Of a stretch of DNA of 64,000 nucleotides, positions 24,912-33,212 are shown one piece after another. Where the stretch lies: assembly GCA_023410025.1 (NCBI GenBank), contig JAEYQM010000030.1, positions 23,868 to 87,867 of the forward strand. The letters run 5' to 3'. The DNA is from Bacillota bacterium. Its GTDB lineage: Bacteria; Bacillota_I; Bacilli_A; ML615J-28; CAG-698. Below the pieces are notes generated by a model, which searched no databases, was not told the DNA's origin, and was given only the letters and a program-made list of their open reading frames with translations. Numbering within the stretch: position 1 is the first letter of the stretch; every line of letters begins with the position of its first letter. Position numbers and translations under genes: made by a program.

Positions 24912-25364
24912 CTAGTTTATTTCAATAATATTAATAAACCCTTCTTCATAAACAGGAACTTGAATCTTTTTACTATATAAACTACATACTTCAACTGGTA
25001 GATATAATTCTTCTTTATTTAAATTTCTAATTTCTACTCTTTTTTTACAAATATCAACTGGAACGTTAAAATAATAAGCAACTACTTCAAAATCATTATA
25101 ATAGGCTCTAATTTCGTCTATATTCGATTTTCGTACCATATAATCAATATTTGTAGCATCCAAAATTACATCTATTCCTTGAGCCAAATAATGAGCGCAT
25201 AGTCTATAAACTTCCGGAAATACCTTTGCTTCATTTATTCCTGGATTATCTTTTCTGATCTTATCACTCGAAACTATAATTGCATTATTTTTATTTGATA
25301 AGACTTTTGAATATGTACTTTTTCCACTTCCAGGGATCCCTATTAGCATATGTAGATTTGTCAT
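24912..25364 (-). CDS. Small P-loop kinase (polynucleotide-kinase/zeta-toxin-like)
   Basis: 150 residues. Walker A GIPGSGKST at residues ~9-17, then SSDKIR (the usual SxD of this kinase group) and DATN near 70, then PVDICKKRVEIRN. These are features of the AAA_33/PNK-like kinases that phosphorylate small molecules or nucleic-acid ends; the substrate is unknown. No antitoxin partner is adjacent, so a toxin role is unlikely. Starts 7 bp after the rsuA stop with GAGGTAAG, so co-transcribed with that gene. Confidence 0.75.
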   Translation of the reverse strand: MTNLHMLIGIPGSGKSTYSKVLSNKNNAIIVSSDKIRKDNPGINEAKVFPEVYRLCAHYLAQGIDVILDATNIDYMVRKSNIDEIRAYYNDFEVVAYYFNVPVDICKKRVEIRNLNKEELYLPVEVCSLYSKKIQVPVYEEGFINIIEIN

Positions 25365-25371
25365 TCTTACC

Positions 25372-26073
25372 TCATTTTTTTAATAATAATATTTCTTCTT
25401 GTGTTAATGGTCGATATTGCCCTGGTTGTAAACTATCATCTAAAATTACTTCACCTATAGCTAGGCGCTTTAAATATAACACTTCATTATCAATGGCGTA
25501 AAACATTCTTTTTACTTGGTGAAATTTGCCTTCAGTTATATAAACATGATATTCATAATCAGATATCTTTTCTAACCTTGCCTTCTCAGTTATAAAAGTT
25601 TCCCCATCACCATCTTTTATTTCAAGTCCATTTTCAAATTTATATTTATTTTCTTCATTAACAATTTCTTTGGATTTCACCAAATATTTTTTAAATACTT
25701 TGTTTTTTGGTGCAGTTACTAAATGAGAAAACTCTCCATTGTTAGTAAGAATAACTAATCCTTCCGTATCCTTATCAAGTCTACCAACTGGAAAAATTTC
25801 TTTTTTCTCATCAATTAATTGAACAACTGTCTTCGATAACTTATCAGTTGTAGCACAAATATATCCTGCTGGTTTATTCAACATATAGTAAACAAACTCA
25901 CGATATTCTAACAAATTATCATTATAGTATATCAAATCTTTTTCTTCATTGATATAATGATCTTTTTTTCTTACAACCATATCATTAACTTTTATAAACC
26001 CTTTTGATATCAAATCTCTAACTTCATTTCTTGATAAATCAAGGGCTTTTGATAAATATTTATCTAAACGCAT
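25372..26073 (-). CDS. rsuA: 16S rRNA pseudouridine synthase, RsuA/RluB family
   Basis: 233 residues. N-terminal S4 domain (MRLDKYLSKALDLSRNEVRDL), then MLNKPAGYICA and the catalytic motif GRLDKDTEGLVILTNNG with Asp100, and EGKFHQVKRMF. RsuA proteins modify U516 of 16S rRNA; RluB-type 23S targets cannot be excluded. Start ATG 26073 with AGGTGAG. Divergent from the Met/Gln-rich gene. Confidence 0.88.
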   Translation of the reverse strand: MRLDKYLSKALDLSRNEVRDLISKGFIKVNDMVVRKKDHYINEEKDLIYYNDNLLEYREFVYYMLNKPAGYICATTDKLSKTVVQLIDEKKEIFPVGRLDKDTEGLVILTNNGEFSHLVTAPKNKVFKKYLVKSKEIVNEENKYKFENGLEIKDGDGETFITEKARLEKISDYEYHVYITEGKFHQVKRMFYAIDNEVLYLKRLAIGEVILDDSLQPGQYRPLTQEEILLLKK

Positions 26074-26081
26074 ATCTTCTC

Positions 26082-26109
26082 ACCTTTTATATACTTTTTT
26101 CATAATATA
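26082..26109 (+). promoter_or_regulatory. Sigma-K-like promoter of the Met/Gln/Pro-rich gene
   Basis: AC at 26082-26083, 17 bp, then CATAATATA (26101-26109), fitting the sigma-K form AC-N16/17-CATANNNTA. Placed about 20 bp before the ATG. Confidence 0.55.
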
Positions 26110-26129
26110 CATTGAAAGGAAGGTATATT

Positions 26130-26441
26130 ATGTTTAAAAAGAATCCATTCAGCCAAGAAAGAATGAATCCTGATTTCCATCAAATGAACCCTCAATATAT
26201 GCAAATGCAACCAATGCAACAAATGCAACCAATGCAACCGATGCAACAAATGCAACCGATGCAACAAGATATGGGACCAGGTTTCCAAATGAATAGAGTC
26301 CAATATGAAATTATGGAAAACCGTCGCAGACTTAATAATCTAGCAAAAAGAGTATCAAGAATTGAATCTTATTTAAGAATTAAAGATTCTCCAGAATACG
26401 GATATATTGAAGAGGAAAAACCTAATCAATTCTCATATTAG
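26130..26441 (+). CDS. Met/Gln/Pro-repeat protein, likely sporulation-associated
   Basis: 103 residues. Begins MFKKNPFSQERMNPDFHQMN, then a low-complexity block built of QMQPMQ units (~residues 20-45), then a basic helix VQYEIMENRRRLNNLAKRVS and a charged tail ending NQFSY. No signal peptide. Start ATG 26130 uses AAGGAAGG; an in-frame start at 26112 has none. The repeat, basic helix and CATAATATA promoter suggest a spore coat or crust component, but I do not recognise the family. Its end overlaps the convergent UPF0223 gene by 9 bp. Confidence 0.7.
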   Translation: MFKKNPFSQERMNPDFHQMNPQYMQMQPMQQMQPMQPMQQMQPMQQDMGPGFQMNRVQYEIMENRRRLNNLAKRVSRIESYLRIKDSPEYGYIEEEKPNQFSY

Positions 26442-26687
26442 ATTTTTCATTGTATGATAAATAGAAACACGAGATTTTTCGTATAGCATCTTATCATATT
26501 TTTTTTCTAAAGCTTTATTTTTTAAAATATTTCTATAAACGACATAACTATCAATAAGTTTTTGTTTACTTACTTTATTATATTTACTTTGTTCAATCAA
26601 CTTAAAGAATTCAAAAATCTTTATAATTTCTGAAACATTAAACATATCATAATCGATATTATATTCATAATTTTGTTCTTTTTCCAT
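26433..26687 (-). CDS. UPF0223 (YktA-like) family protein
   Basis: 84 residues. NYEYNIDYDMFNVSEIIKIF, FFKLIEQ and YRNILKNKALEKKYDKMLYE follow Bacillus YktA (YxYPMDxDW..EEVIxVxxFFxxVExAYE...YxxFKEIVPSKAEEKKI). Small cytoplasmic protein of unknown function. Start ATG 26687 with AAGGTGAT. Confidence 0.75.
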   Translation of the reverse strand: MEKEQNYEYNIDYDMFNVSEIIKIFEFFKLIEQSKYNKVSKQKLIDSYVVYRNILKNKALEKKYDKMLYEKSRVSIYHTMKNLI

Positions 26688-26774
26688 TTTATCACCTTGA
26701 ATAAGTATACCATATAAAAGTAAAATAATAAAGAAATATAATGGGTAAATATACTAGCAAATTAATTAAAAATA

Positions 26775-26783
26775 CATAATATA
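26775..26783 (+). promoter_or_regulatory. CATAATATA box (sigma-K/sigma-E-like -10) before a YjcZ-type gene
   Basis: Identical nonamer to those at 26101, 31386 (minus) and 62418 (minus), 22 bp before the ATG at 26805. No clear -35 at 17 bp. Confidence 0.45.
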
Positions 26784-26804
26784 GTGTCGAGAGGAGGTTT
26801 CATT

Positions 26805-26951
26805 ATGTACGGATATCAAGGCTATTATGGTTGTCAATCAGGCTATGGCTGCGGAACAGGCGTAGGTACAGGTGCAGGCTATGCATTAATTCTTGTATTA
26901 TTCATTTTACTTGTTATTATTGGTTCAGCATGGAATAATTTCAGATGTTAG
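26805..26951 (+). CDS. YjcZ-family sporulation miniprotein
   Basis: 48 residues, shorter than usual gene-finder limits. Gly/Tyr/Cys-rich N-terminus (MYGYQGYYGCQSGYGCG) followed by one TM helix (YALILVLFILLVIIGSAW) and the end NNFRC. This is the YjcZ/sporulation-protein layout (FxLIVVLFILLIIVG) found in many Bacilli. Excellent AGGAGG site 7-8 nt before ATG 26805, and a terminator just after. A second copy type is at 62254-62397. Confidence 0.88.
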   Translation: MYGYQGYYGCQSGYGCGTGVGTGAGYALILVLFILLVIIGSAWNNFRC

Positions 26952-26952
26952 T

Positions 26953-26979
26953 TGAAAGGGAGCAAAAGCTCCTTTTTTC
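26953..26979 (+). terminator. Terminator after the YjcZ-type gene
   Basis: GGGAGC-AAAA-GCTCC followed by six T. Confidence 0.82.
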
Positions 26980-27031
26980 ATTTAACTTGAATATATTATA
27001 AGATTATGGTATTATCTATTTGGTGAAAAAA

Positions 27032-27613
27032 ATGCTAAGTTATAAAAATATTATTAAAGAAGAACATGTTGATTTAAGAAAAATATCTGAAGATGTAAAG
27101 TTACCTTTATCTTCAGAAGATATAGATACTCTTAATTTAATGAATGAATATTTAATTAATGGGTATGATGATGAAAAGTGCGAACTATATGATATTAGAC
27201 CAGGAGTGGGAATATCAGCAGTTCAAATAGATGTACTGAAAAAAATGTTTGTTGTTCTTTGTTATGACGAAAATGATGAATTACATCATTATGGGGTAAT
27301 TAATCCCAAAATTATTTCTCATTCTGAAGAATTAACATATCTTGAAACTGGTGAAGGATGTCTATCTGTTGATAGACAAATTGGTGGTTTTGTTCATCGT
27401 CCAAAAAGAATAACTGCTAGATGTATCCTTTATAATTTTGATGATAAAACTTACAAAGAAACAACAATTAAACTTAGAGGTTTTCTAGCAATAGTTTTCC
27501 AACATGAATATGATCATTTATTTGGAAGATTATTCTTTGATCACATCAATAAAGATAATCCATTCTTTGTCCCTAGTAACTCTACACCTGTAAAGTTTAA
27601 GGATGTTGAATAA
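27032..27613 (+). CDS. def: Peptide deformylase
   Basis: 193 residues, the long Gram-positive (type 2) form. Removes formyl from nascent Met. Motif 2 GEGCLSV and motif 3 QHEYDHL (metal ligands Cys ~111, His ~158 and ~162, catalytic Glu) are intact. Motif 1 is GVGISAVQ instead of the usual GxGLAAxQ. Start ATG 27032 with GGTGA 6 nt upstream; in-frame TTG/GTG codons just before it lie in or before that site. Single gene between two terminators. Confidence 0.93.
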   Translation: MLSYKNIIKEEHVDLRKISEDVKLPLSSEDIDTLNLMNEYLINGYDDEKCELYDIRPGVGISAVQIDVLKKMFVVLCYDENDELHHYGVINPKIISHSEELTYLETGEGCLSVDRQIGGFVHRPKRITARCILYNFDDKTYKETTIKLRGFLAIVFQHEYDHLFGRLFFDHINKDNPFFVPSNSTPVKFKDVE

Positions 27614-27641
27614 AAAAAAGCCTGTTAAGGCTTTTTTTTAT
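27612..27641. terminator. Bidirectional terminator between def and the HAD gene
   Basis: AAAAAAGCC-TGTTAA-GGCTTTTTTTT: A-run, short stem, T-run, usable by both convergent genes. Confidence 0.82.
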
Positions 27642-28417
27642 TCTATTAATCCAAAGTATTTAAAGGCTTTATAGAAACCATCATTACTAATATGATCAGT
27701 AACATAGTCACTTACCGCTTTTAACTTTTCAGTTGCATTTCCCATGGCAATTCCAAGACCTGCCATTTTAACCATTTCAATATCATTGTCACCATCGCCA
27801 ATGGCAATAACATCCTCAATATCCATCCCTAATTCTTCAATTAGTAATTTTAGCCCCTTACCTTTTGATTGACCTTTTTTAATAATATCGCAACCAACAG
27901 TTGTCCATCTTACAAAATCAAATTCAGGGTTGTCCTTCTTTAATTCTTCAATATCCTTTTCATCACAAAAGCACCACATTTGGTGAACTTTTTGTTCCTT
28001 ATAAAATTCACCATTCACTGGAGGCAAGTTTAAATTTAAATCCGTAAAGGCTTGTGTAACCCTACTATTTATTTCACTTATAGCTTCTTTATAAGCAGAT
28101 TCAAATCCATATGTGATATTTTTCTCGTTTAAATTACGAATCAATTTTTCCAAACTAAAAAAATTAATTGTGTCTTCATAAATTGTGCTATTTCTAGAAA
28201 TAATATGTTGGCCATTAATTAAAATATAATGATTAATCAAATGCATTATTTCTTGGATTGAATATAACATGAAATATGCACGACCTGATGCAATGACTAA
28301 TTCATGATTATTTTGTTTTAATAGTTCTAAAGCTTTGATGGTTGATGGATGTATAATTTTTTTGTCATTATCGACAATAGTTCCATCAATATCTAGCAAA
28401 ATTAATTTCTTTTTCAA
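27638..28417 (-). CDS. HAD-superfamily (Cof-type) hydrolase
   Basis: 259 residues. Motif I LLDIDGTIVDN, motif II IASGRAYFM, Lys motif KGQSKGKGLKLL and motif IV AIGDGDNDIEMVKMAGLGIAMGNA are complete, with a C2 cap domain between. Cof-type enzymes dephosphorylate sugar phosphates or flavin nucleotides; the substrate is unknown. The start is uncertain: TTG 28417 has GGTGAG just upstream, GTG 28426 is possible, and a TATAAT just upstream might make the mRNA nearly leaderless. In-frame codons further upstream lie within that -10 region. Confidence 0.85.
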   Translation of the reverse strand: MKKKLILLDIDGTIVDNDKKIIHPSTIKALELLKQNNHELVIASGRAYFMLYSIQEIMHLINHYILINGQHIISRNSTIYEDTINFFSLEKLIRNLNEKNITYGFESAYKEAISEINSRVTQAFTDLNLNLPPVNGEFYKEQKVHQMWCFCDEKDIEELKKDNPEFDFVRWTTVGCDIIKKGQSKGKGLKLLIEELGMDIEDVIAIGDGDNDIEMVKMAGLGIAMGNATEKLKAVSDYVTDHISNDGFYKAFKYFGLIE

Positions 28418-28526
28418 TTTTCTCACCAAAGATATTATACACAATAATCCTTAAAAATAAATGTTTTTAACTTTATTTTTATTATTTATTAGTGTATAAT
28501 TAAATAAAAAGAAGGGAGTTTACAAC

Positions 28527-30215
28527 TTGAACACAAAATCAAATAAAACTCTTATCGAACACTTCAATGATGGAAACGTAAAGGTATTTGCCCTTGGCGG
28601 TCTAGGTGAAGTCGGTAAGAATATGTACATTGTTGAGGCAGGAAATGAAATATTAATTATCGATTCGGGAATTCTTTTTCCTGATAGTTCCTACGGAATC
28701 GAATATATCATTCCTGATTATACATACTTAAAAGAAAACGAGGATAAAATCGTTGGACTATTTATTACCCATGGTCATGAAGACCATATTGGCGGATTAC
28801 CATATCTATTAAGCCAAATTAAGATTCCAAAAGTATATGCTAATGGATTATCAATTGGACTTATTAAAAACAAGTTAAATGATTTTCCAACTATAAAATA
28901 TGAATTTGTTGAATTTAATGATAATTCAGTTTATAAATTTAAGAATTTTGAAATATCATTTTTTAGGACAACACATAGTATACCTGATTCATTTGGTATA
29001 GCTATAAAAACTAAATTTGGTTATATCTTACACACTGGTGACTTTAAATTTGACTTTACACCAATTGCCCATCACGCTGATTTTCATAAGTTGACAACAT
29101 ATAGTAAAGAAGGAGTAATTCTTCTACTATCTGATTCAACAAATGCTGGAGTAAGAACTTTCTCTTTATCTGAAAGAAAGATATCTGAAAATATTAGAAA
29201 TATTTTTAGTCAAATTAAAGGAAGAATTCTTATTTCAACATTTGCATCTAATGTGTACCGTGTCCAACAAATTGTTGAGGCAAGCGTTGCTGTTGGAAGA
29301 AAAATTATTGTTTTTGGACGTAGTATGGAAAAAACAATTAATGTTGGATTACAACTTAAGTATATTCATGCTCCTGAGGGAACATTTATTACAGCAAAGG
29401 AATTTCCACATTTACCTCCAGAAAAGATTACAATACTAAGTACTGGTTCTCAAGGTGAACCTCTAGCGGCTTTATCAAGAATTGCTGATGGCGTGCATAA
29501 GCAAATTAAGATAATTCCAGGAGACACTATTATCTTTTCATCTTCACCAATTCCAGGAAACCAAGAAGGTATTAATAGAACTATTAACAAGTTATACAAA
29601 GCTGGTGCTAGCGTTATTGTTAACAGCCCACTTACAGATACACATACTTCAGGTCATGCATCTCAGGAAGAATTAAAATTAATGTTAGTTCTTACTAAAC
29701 CAAAATACTTTATGCCAATTCACGGTGAATATTCAATGCTTAAGCGTCATTCAGATCTTGCAATTGCAACTGGTGTCGATAAGAATAATATTTTTATTTT
29801 AGAAAATGGTGAGGTATTAACAATTTCTGAAAATGGTCTATACACTGATAGTTATGTAAAATCTGGGGATATTTACATTGACTCTAATTTCCAAGTGGCC
29901 GATGGAACAATTATTAAAGAAAGAAAATTACTTTCTGATGATGGTATGCTTACTTGTATATTTACTGTATCTGAAGGAAAACAATTAAATGTCCCTTCAA
30001 TTTCATCTAGAGGATTTATATATATGAAAAACTCTGAAACACTAGTAAATAATATTAGTCAAAAAGCATTTGATACTTTAAATAGATATTTATCTACTCA
30101 TAAAAATCCAAATTACACATCAGTAAAGGGATTTATTTCAAATGAATTAAGTACTTATATTTATGAATTAACCGAAAGAAAGCCTATAATTATTCCTATG
30201 ATTATGGAGATATAA
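28527..30215 (+). CDS. rnjA: Ribonuclease J1
   Basis: 562 residues. Beta-CASP metallo-beta-lactamase RNase with 5'-3' exo- and endonuclease activity, central in mRNA turnover. HGHEDHIGG at residues 82-90 (zinc ligands intact, J1-like), HTGDFKFD, SDSTNAG, the beta-CASP block LISTFASNVYRVQQI, and PIHGEYSML. Starts at TTG 28527 with AAGGGAG about 9 nt upstream; no ATG is better placed. Own terminator. Confidence 0.94.
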   Translation: MNTKSNKTLIEHFNDGNVKVFALGGLGEVGKNMYIVEAGNEILIIDSGILFPDSSYGIEYIIPDYTYLKENEDKIVGLFITHGHEDHIGGLPYLLSQIKIPKVYANGLSIGLIKNKLNDFPTIKYEFVEFNDNSVYKFKNFEISFFRTTHSIPDSFGIAIKTKFGYILHTGDFKFDFTPIAHHADFHKLTTYSKEGVILLLSDSTNAGVRTFSLSERKISENIRNIFSQIKGRILISTFASNVYRVQQIVEASVAVGRKIIVFGRSMEKTINVGLQLKYIHAPEGTFITAKEFPHLPPEKITILSTGSQGEPLAALSRIADGVHKQIKIIPGDTIIFSSSPIPGNQEGINRTINKLYKAGASVIVNSPLTDTHTSGHASQEELKLMLVLTKPKYFMPIHGEYSMLKRHSDLAIATGVDKNNIFILENGEVLTISENGLYTDSYVKSGDIYIDSNFQVADGTIIKERKLLSDDGMLTCIFTVSEGKQLNVPSISSRGFIYMKNSETLVNNISQKAFDTLNRYLSTHKNPNYTSVKGFISNELSTYIYELTERKPIIIPMIMEI

Positions 30216-30250
30216 AAAAAGCGCAAGATTATAAGTCTTGCGCTTTTTTG
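30213..30250 (+). terminator. Terminator of rnjA
   Basis: AAGCGCAAGA-TTATAAG-TCTTGCGCTT followed by T-run; A-run upstream makes it possibly bidirectional. Confidence 0.88.
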
Positions 30251-30300
30251 ATTTGTTCAGAAGAGACAATTATATTATACCACGAAATATTAAAATAACC

Positions 30301-31146
30301 TTATACTTCTTCGTTTACTTTGTTTCTAAATATGTGAAAAATTTCTCTTGCTACCATTGCATCTTCAAAAGCATCATGAGATTGAACAACACTTTCACCA
30401 AGAGTTAATTCTTGGTAAGTGTTGAATAGACCCATTTCTTGTTTATAGTTATAGTAGTTCTTCATTATTTGCATTAGATTCATATATCTATGTCTTACAT
30501 CAAGAGGTTGTAAATGATTTATCTTAAATGATTGCTCTAAAGCTAAGATATCATTTTTACCCCAAGCAATAATCTTCACATTATAATCTCTAATACATCT
30601 TTGTAATAATTGATAGAACTCTATATATGATTGGGCTTCATTAAAATCTTTATATTCTAAAGATAAAAATTTTAATGTTCTTGAATTTAGGGAGTTTCTT
30701 CTAAAAGGTTTTAATAGTGATGATTCTTCTAGAATTACATTTCCATTTACATCTTCAACAATCATTCCATATTGTACAATTTCAGAAATTTGATTAGAAC
30801 TTGTTGTTAATGAAAACTCTAAATCTAAAAACATTTTTGCGACAGGCTTATTTAATAATTGTTTGACTCCTTTACGGATTGCTAAAAGATCATAGTATAC
30901 ATTGCTTCTTGTTTTTCTAGGAACTAATATTTTCACAAAATGATCTATTTCGTATACTCTGTAACGATCAAATCTCGTTTTTTGATCAGAGCATTCTAAG
31001 AAAACATATGGATTCTTTAGTAAATACCCTTTGAAATCCTTCATATTTTTATTAGTCATATGAAAATATTCCAACTTGTTATTTACGATAATAGATATCA
31101 TTCTTTCCCTTTTTAATACCTTATAAACCTTGCCGTAAACTTTCAT
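30301..31146 (-). CDS. DEDDh 3'-5' exonuclease with extra N-terminal domain (KapD-like)
   Basis: 281 residues. The exonuclease domain (~105-275) has MFLDLEFSLT (first Asp/Glu), the EIVQYGMIV strand, AWGKNDILAL and SHDAFEDAMVAREIF (His/Asp end motif), an Exo III-type DEDDh set similar to KapD and epsilon-type nucleases. The first ~95 residues (YGKVYKVLKRERMISIIVNN...) are beta-rich, perhaps an OB-like nucleic-acid domain, and are not part of KapD. Follows gerE by 13 bp. KapD in Bacillus affects sporulation initiation, but orthology is not shown. Confidence 0.75.
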   Translation of the reverse strand: MKVYGKVYKVLKRERMISIIVNNKLEYFHMTNKNMKDFKGYLLKNPYVFLECSDQKTRFDRYRVYEIDHFVKILVPRKTRSNVYYDLLAIRKGVKQLLNKPVAKMFLDLEFSLTTSSNQISEIVQYGMIVEDVNGNVILEESSLLKPFRRNSLNSRTLKFLSLEYKDFNEAQSYIEFYQLLQRCIRDYNVKIIAWGKNDILALEQSFKINHLQPLDVRHRYMNLMQIMKNYYNYKQEMGLFNTYQELTLGESVVQSHDAFEDAMVAREIFHIFRNKVNEEV

Positions 31147-31159
31147 CTTTTATCCTCTC

Positions 31160-31366
31160 TTACAATTGAATCTCATCAATTCTTATTAATTCTAATATCG
31201 CTTGACTTCGCCCTTTTACTCCCAGCTTTTGGATTACATTTGATATATGATTCCTTACTGTTTTTTCACTTATATGTAGTTTGTCTGAAATTTCAACAGT
31301 GTCATAGTTTTTTATTAATAGATCGAATATTTCTTTTTCTCTTTTTGTTAAGAAGTGTGAACGCAA
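31160..31366 (-). CDS. gerE: Sporulation transcription regulator GerE
   Basis: 68 residues, essentially one LuxR-type helix-turn-helix. LTKREKEIFDLL, HISEKTVRNHISNVIQKLGV and KGRSQAILELIRIDEIQL are almost the same as Bacillus GerE (74 residues). GerE acts in the mother cell late in sporulation, tuning sigma-K coat genes. Starts at TTG 31366 with GGGGAGG 7 nt upstream. CATAATATA lies 20 bp before the start, as expected for a sigma-K gene. Between uvrC and the exonuclease gene, same strand. Confidence 0.92.
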   Translation of the reverse strand: MRSHFLTKREKEIFDLLIKNYDTVEISDKLHISEKTVRNHISNVIQKLGVKGRSQAILELIRIDEIQL

Positions 31367-31385
31367 CTTTAATCCCTCCCCAAAT

Positions 31386-31394
31386 TATATTATG
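31386..31394 (-). promoter_or_regulatory. CATAATATA box before gerE
   Basis: Minus-strand CATAATATA, 20 bp before the gerE start, matching the sigma-K -10. It is flanked by CCCC/GGGG that could form a small hairpin. Confidence 0.5.
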
Positions 31395-31405
31395 CGGGGG
31401 ATTTT

Positions 31406-33127
31406 CTATTTGCCACCTAAGAGTTTTAAAACCTCATCAATTTGTTCTTTATTTAGTTTTATTTTCTGTAATTCTTCTTCAAAATTACCACTACCAATAA
31501 TTTTTAAAATTGCTTTTTTCTTAACAGGACCAATTCCCTTAATATTATCAAGCAATGAAGCAAATGTATTTTTTTTATGTGTTGAATGAAAAAAGCTAAT
31601 TGCATAGCGATGGACTTCATCTTGTATTTTTTCCATTAATAGAAATTCATATGAATTTTTCTTTAATTTTATAATTTCATTATTGTATAATAATGCATCT
31701 GTTCTATGATTATCATCCTTTACAAGCCCTAGTACTTCTAAGTTTACGCCAATATCATTTAATGCTCTTTTAGCGGCATTAACTTGGGGAGCTCCACCAT
31801 CAACAATAATTAAATCAGGATTATTTTTTAAATCCCTATATCTTCTAGAAATTACTTCATACATTGTTTGTGCGTCATTGCTTCCTACAACAGTTTGTAC
31901 TTTAAATTTTCTATATAATTTTTTTGCTGGTTTTCCATCAATAAAAACAACCATTGCAGAAACCGGACTTGCCCCTGATATATTTGAGTTATCAAAAGCT
32001 TCAATATGATTTATGCTACTAATGTTTAGAAGTTCTTCTAAACCATTTAAAGCACCTCTTGTTTTACTAAATTCAATGTTTCTCTTCTTTATTAATTCCT
32101 CAACCTTATTTTTAGCATTCTCGCATACTAAATTAACCAATTCTAAATTCTTTCCTCTTTTAGGGATAATTATTTTATGATTAATAACTTCCTCAACATC
32201 TTCTAACTCAATATTTGGAGCCATTATTGTATGTGGAATAGGGTTGTTTTTTTGTAAATAAAATTGTACGATAAAGTCCTTAAATATTTCAATATCATTA
32301 TTATAATTATCAAATAAAAATCCGTTTCTTTCTAAAAGTTTACCTTCACGTAAATGAAATACTTGAACACTAACATAATCATCATTTGTGTAATAACCAA
32401 AGACATCACTATCAATATCAAATCCAGCCATTTTTTGTCTTTCGCTAATAGTATTTAAATCATTAATAAAATCACGATATTCAATTGCTTTTTCAAAATT
32501 TAAATTTGTACTTGCTTCTTCCATTAAAACATTTAAATTCTTTAATTCTTCTTTAGCATTACCCTTTAAAATATTATTAACTTTTTTACGTAATTCATCA
32601 TATATTGAAGAATCAATTTTATTAATACAAGGAGCCAAGCATTGACCTATATGATAATATAAGCATTCTTTTTTAGGTAATTTTCGACACTTAACAAATG
32701 GATATAATCTGTTTAACATTTCAACAGTATCCTTCGCTGCTTGGGCATTTGGATATGGTCCATAATATTTTCCAAGTTTTTTATTAGTTTCACGTGTATA
32801 AATTAATCTTGGAATTTGTTGATCAGTTACACAAATATATGGATATGTCTTATCATCAGTTAACATTATATTATATTTTGGCATATGTTTCTTGATTAAA
32901 TTCATCTCTAAAATATATGCTTCAATTTCACTTGATGTTATTATATATTCAAAATCTCTAATTAATGAAACAAGTTTTGTAGTTTTTGCATCATGACTTC
33001 CAACAAAATATGATCTAACACGATTATATAAGTCTTTTGCTTTACCAACATAGATGATGTTTCCATCAATATCTTTCATTAAATAACAACCTGGTTTATG
33101 AGGGATTGTTTGTAATTTTTCTTTCAT
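31406..33127 (-). CDS. uvrC: UvrABC excinuclease subunit C
   Basis: 573 residues, slightly shorter than usual (~590). GIY-YIG nuclease at the N-terminus (PGCYLMKDIDGNIIYVGKAKDLYNRVRSYF), UVR helix pair (NVLMEEASTNLNFEKAIEYRD), RNase H-like C-terminal nuclease (IEAFDNSNISGASPV, VDGGAPQVNAA, HRYAISFFH) and a C-terminal (HhH)2 domain (IKGIGPVKKKAIL). Makes both incisions in nucleotide excision repair. Start ATG 33127 with AAGGTAG. Confidence 0.96.
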   Translation of the reverse strand: MKEKLQTIPHKPGCYLMKDIDGNIIYVGKAKDLYNRVRSYFVGSHDAKTTKLVSLIRDFEYIITSSEIEAYILEMNLIKKHMPKYNIMLTDDKTYPYICVTDQQIPRLIYTRETNKKLGKYYGPYPNAQAAKDTVEMLNRLYPFVKCRKLPKKECLYYHIGQCLAPCINKIDSSIYDELRKKVNNILKGNAKEELKNLNVLMEEASTNLNFEKAIEYRDFINDLNTISERQKMAGFDIDSDVFGYYTNDDYVSVQVFHLREGKLLERNGFLFDNYNNDIEIFKDFIVQFYLQKNNPIPHTIMAPNIELEDVEEVINHKIIIPKRGKNLELVNLVCENAKNKVEELIKKRNIEFSKTRGALNGLEELLNISSINHIEAFDNSNISGASPVSAMVVFIDGKPAKKLYRKFKVQTVVGSNDAQTMYEVISRRYRDLKNNPDLIIVDGGAPQVNAAKRALNDIGVNLEVLGLVKDDNHRTDALLYNNEIIKLKKNSYEFLLMEKIQDEVHRYAISFFHSTHKKNTFASLLDNIKGIGPVKKKAILKIIGSGNFEEELQKIKLNKEQIDEVLKLLGGK

Positions 33128-33180
33128 TAAATCACTACCTTATCAACATTTTAGCATATTTAATACCCAATATCAAGGTA

Positions 33181-33212
33181 AAAATAAAATGGCGATTTCA
33201 CTCGCCATCTTT
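33181..33212 (-). terminator. Terminator of the nusA-infB-rbfA operon
   Basis: GATGGCGA-GTGAAA-TCGCCATTTTATTTTT on the minus strand; the rbfA stop is in the loop. Confidence 0.82.

Noticed and set aside
24912..25364. Zeta-type toxin
   Set aside because: The P-loop kinase is co-transcribed with rsuA, has no epsilon-like antitoxin neighbour and looks like a housekeeping PNK-like kinase.
26193..26268. CRISPR-like repeat array
   Set aside because: The short repeats are an in-frame coding repeat (QMQPMQ), without spacers of constant size.
26100..26303. Minus-strand ORF with repeated HLLHRLHWLH pattern
   Set aside because: It is the reverse reading of the Met/Gln/Pro repeat gene and has no ribosome site.
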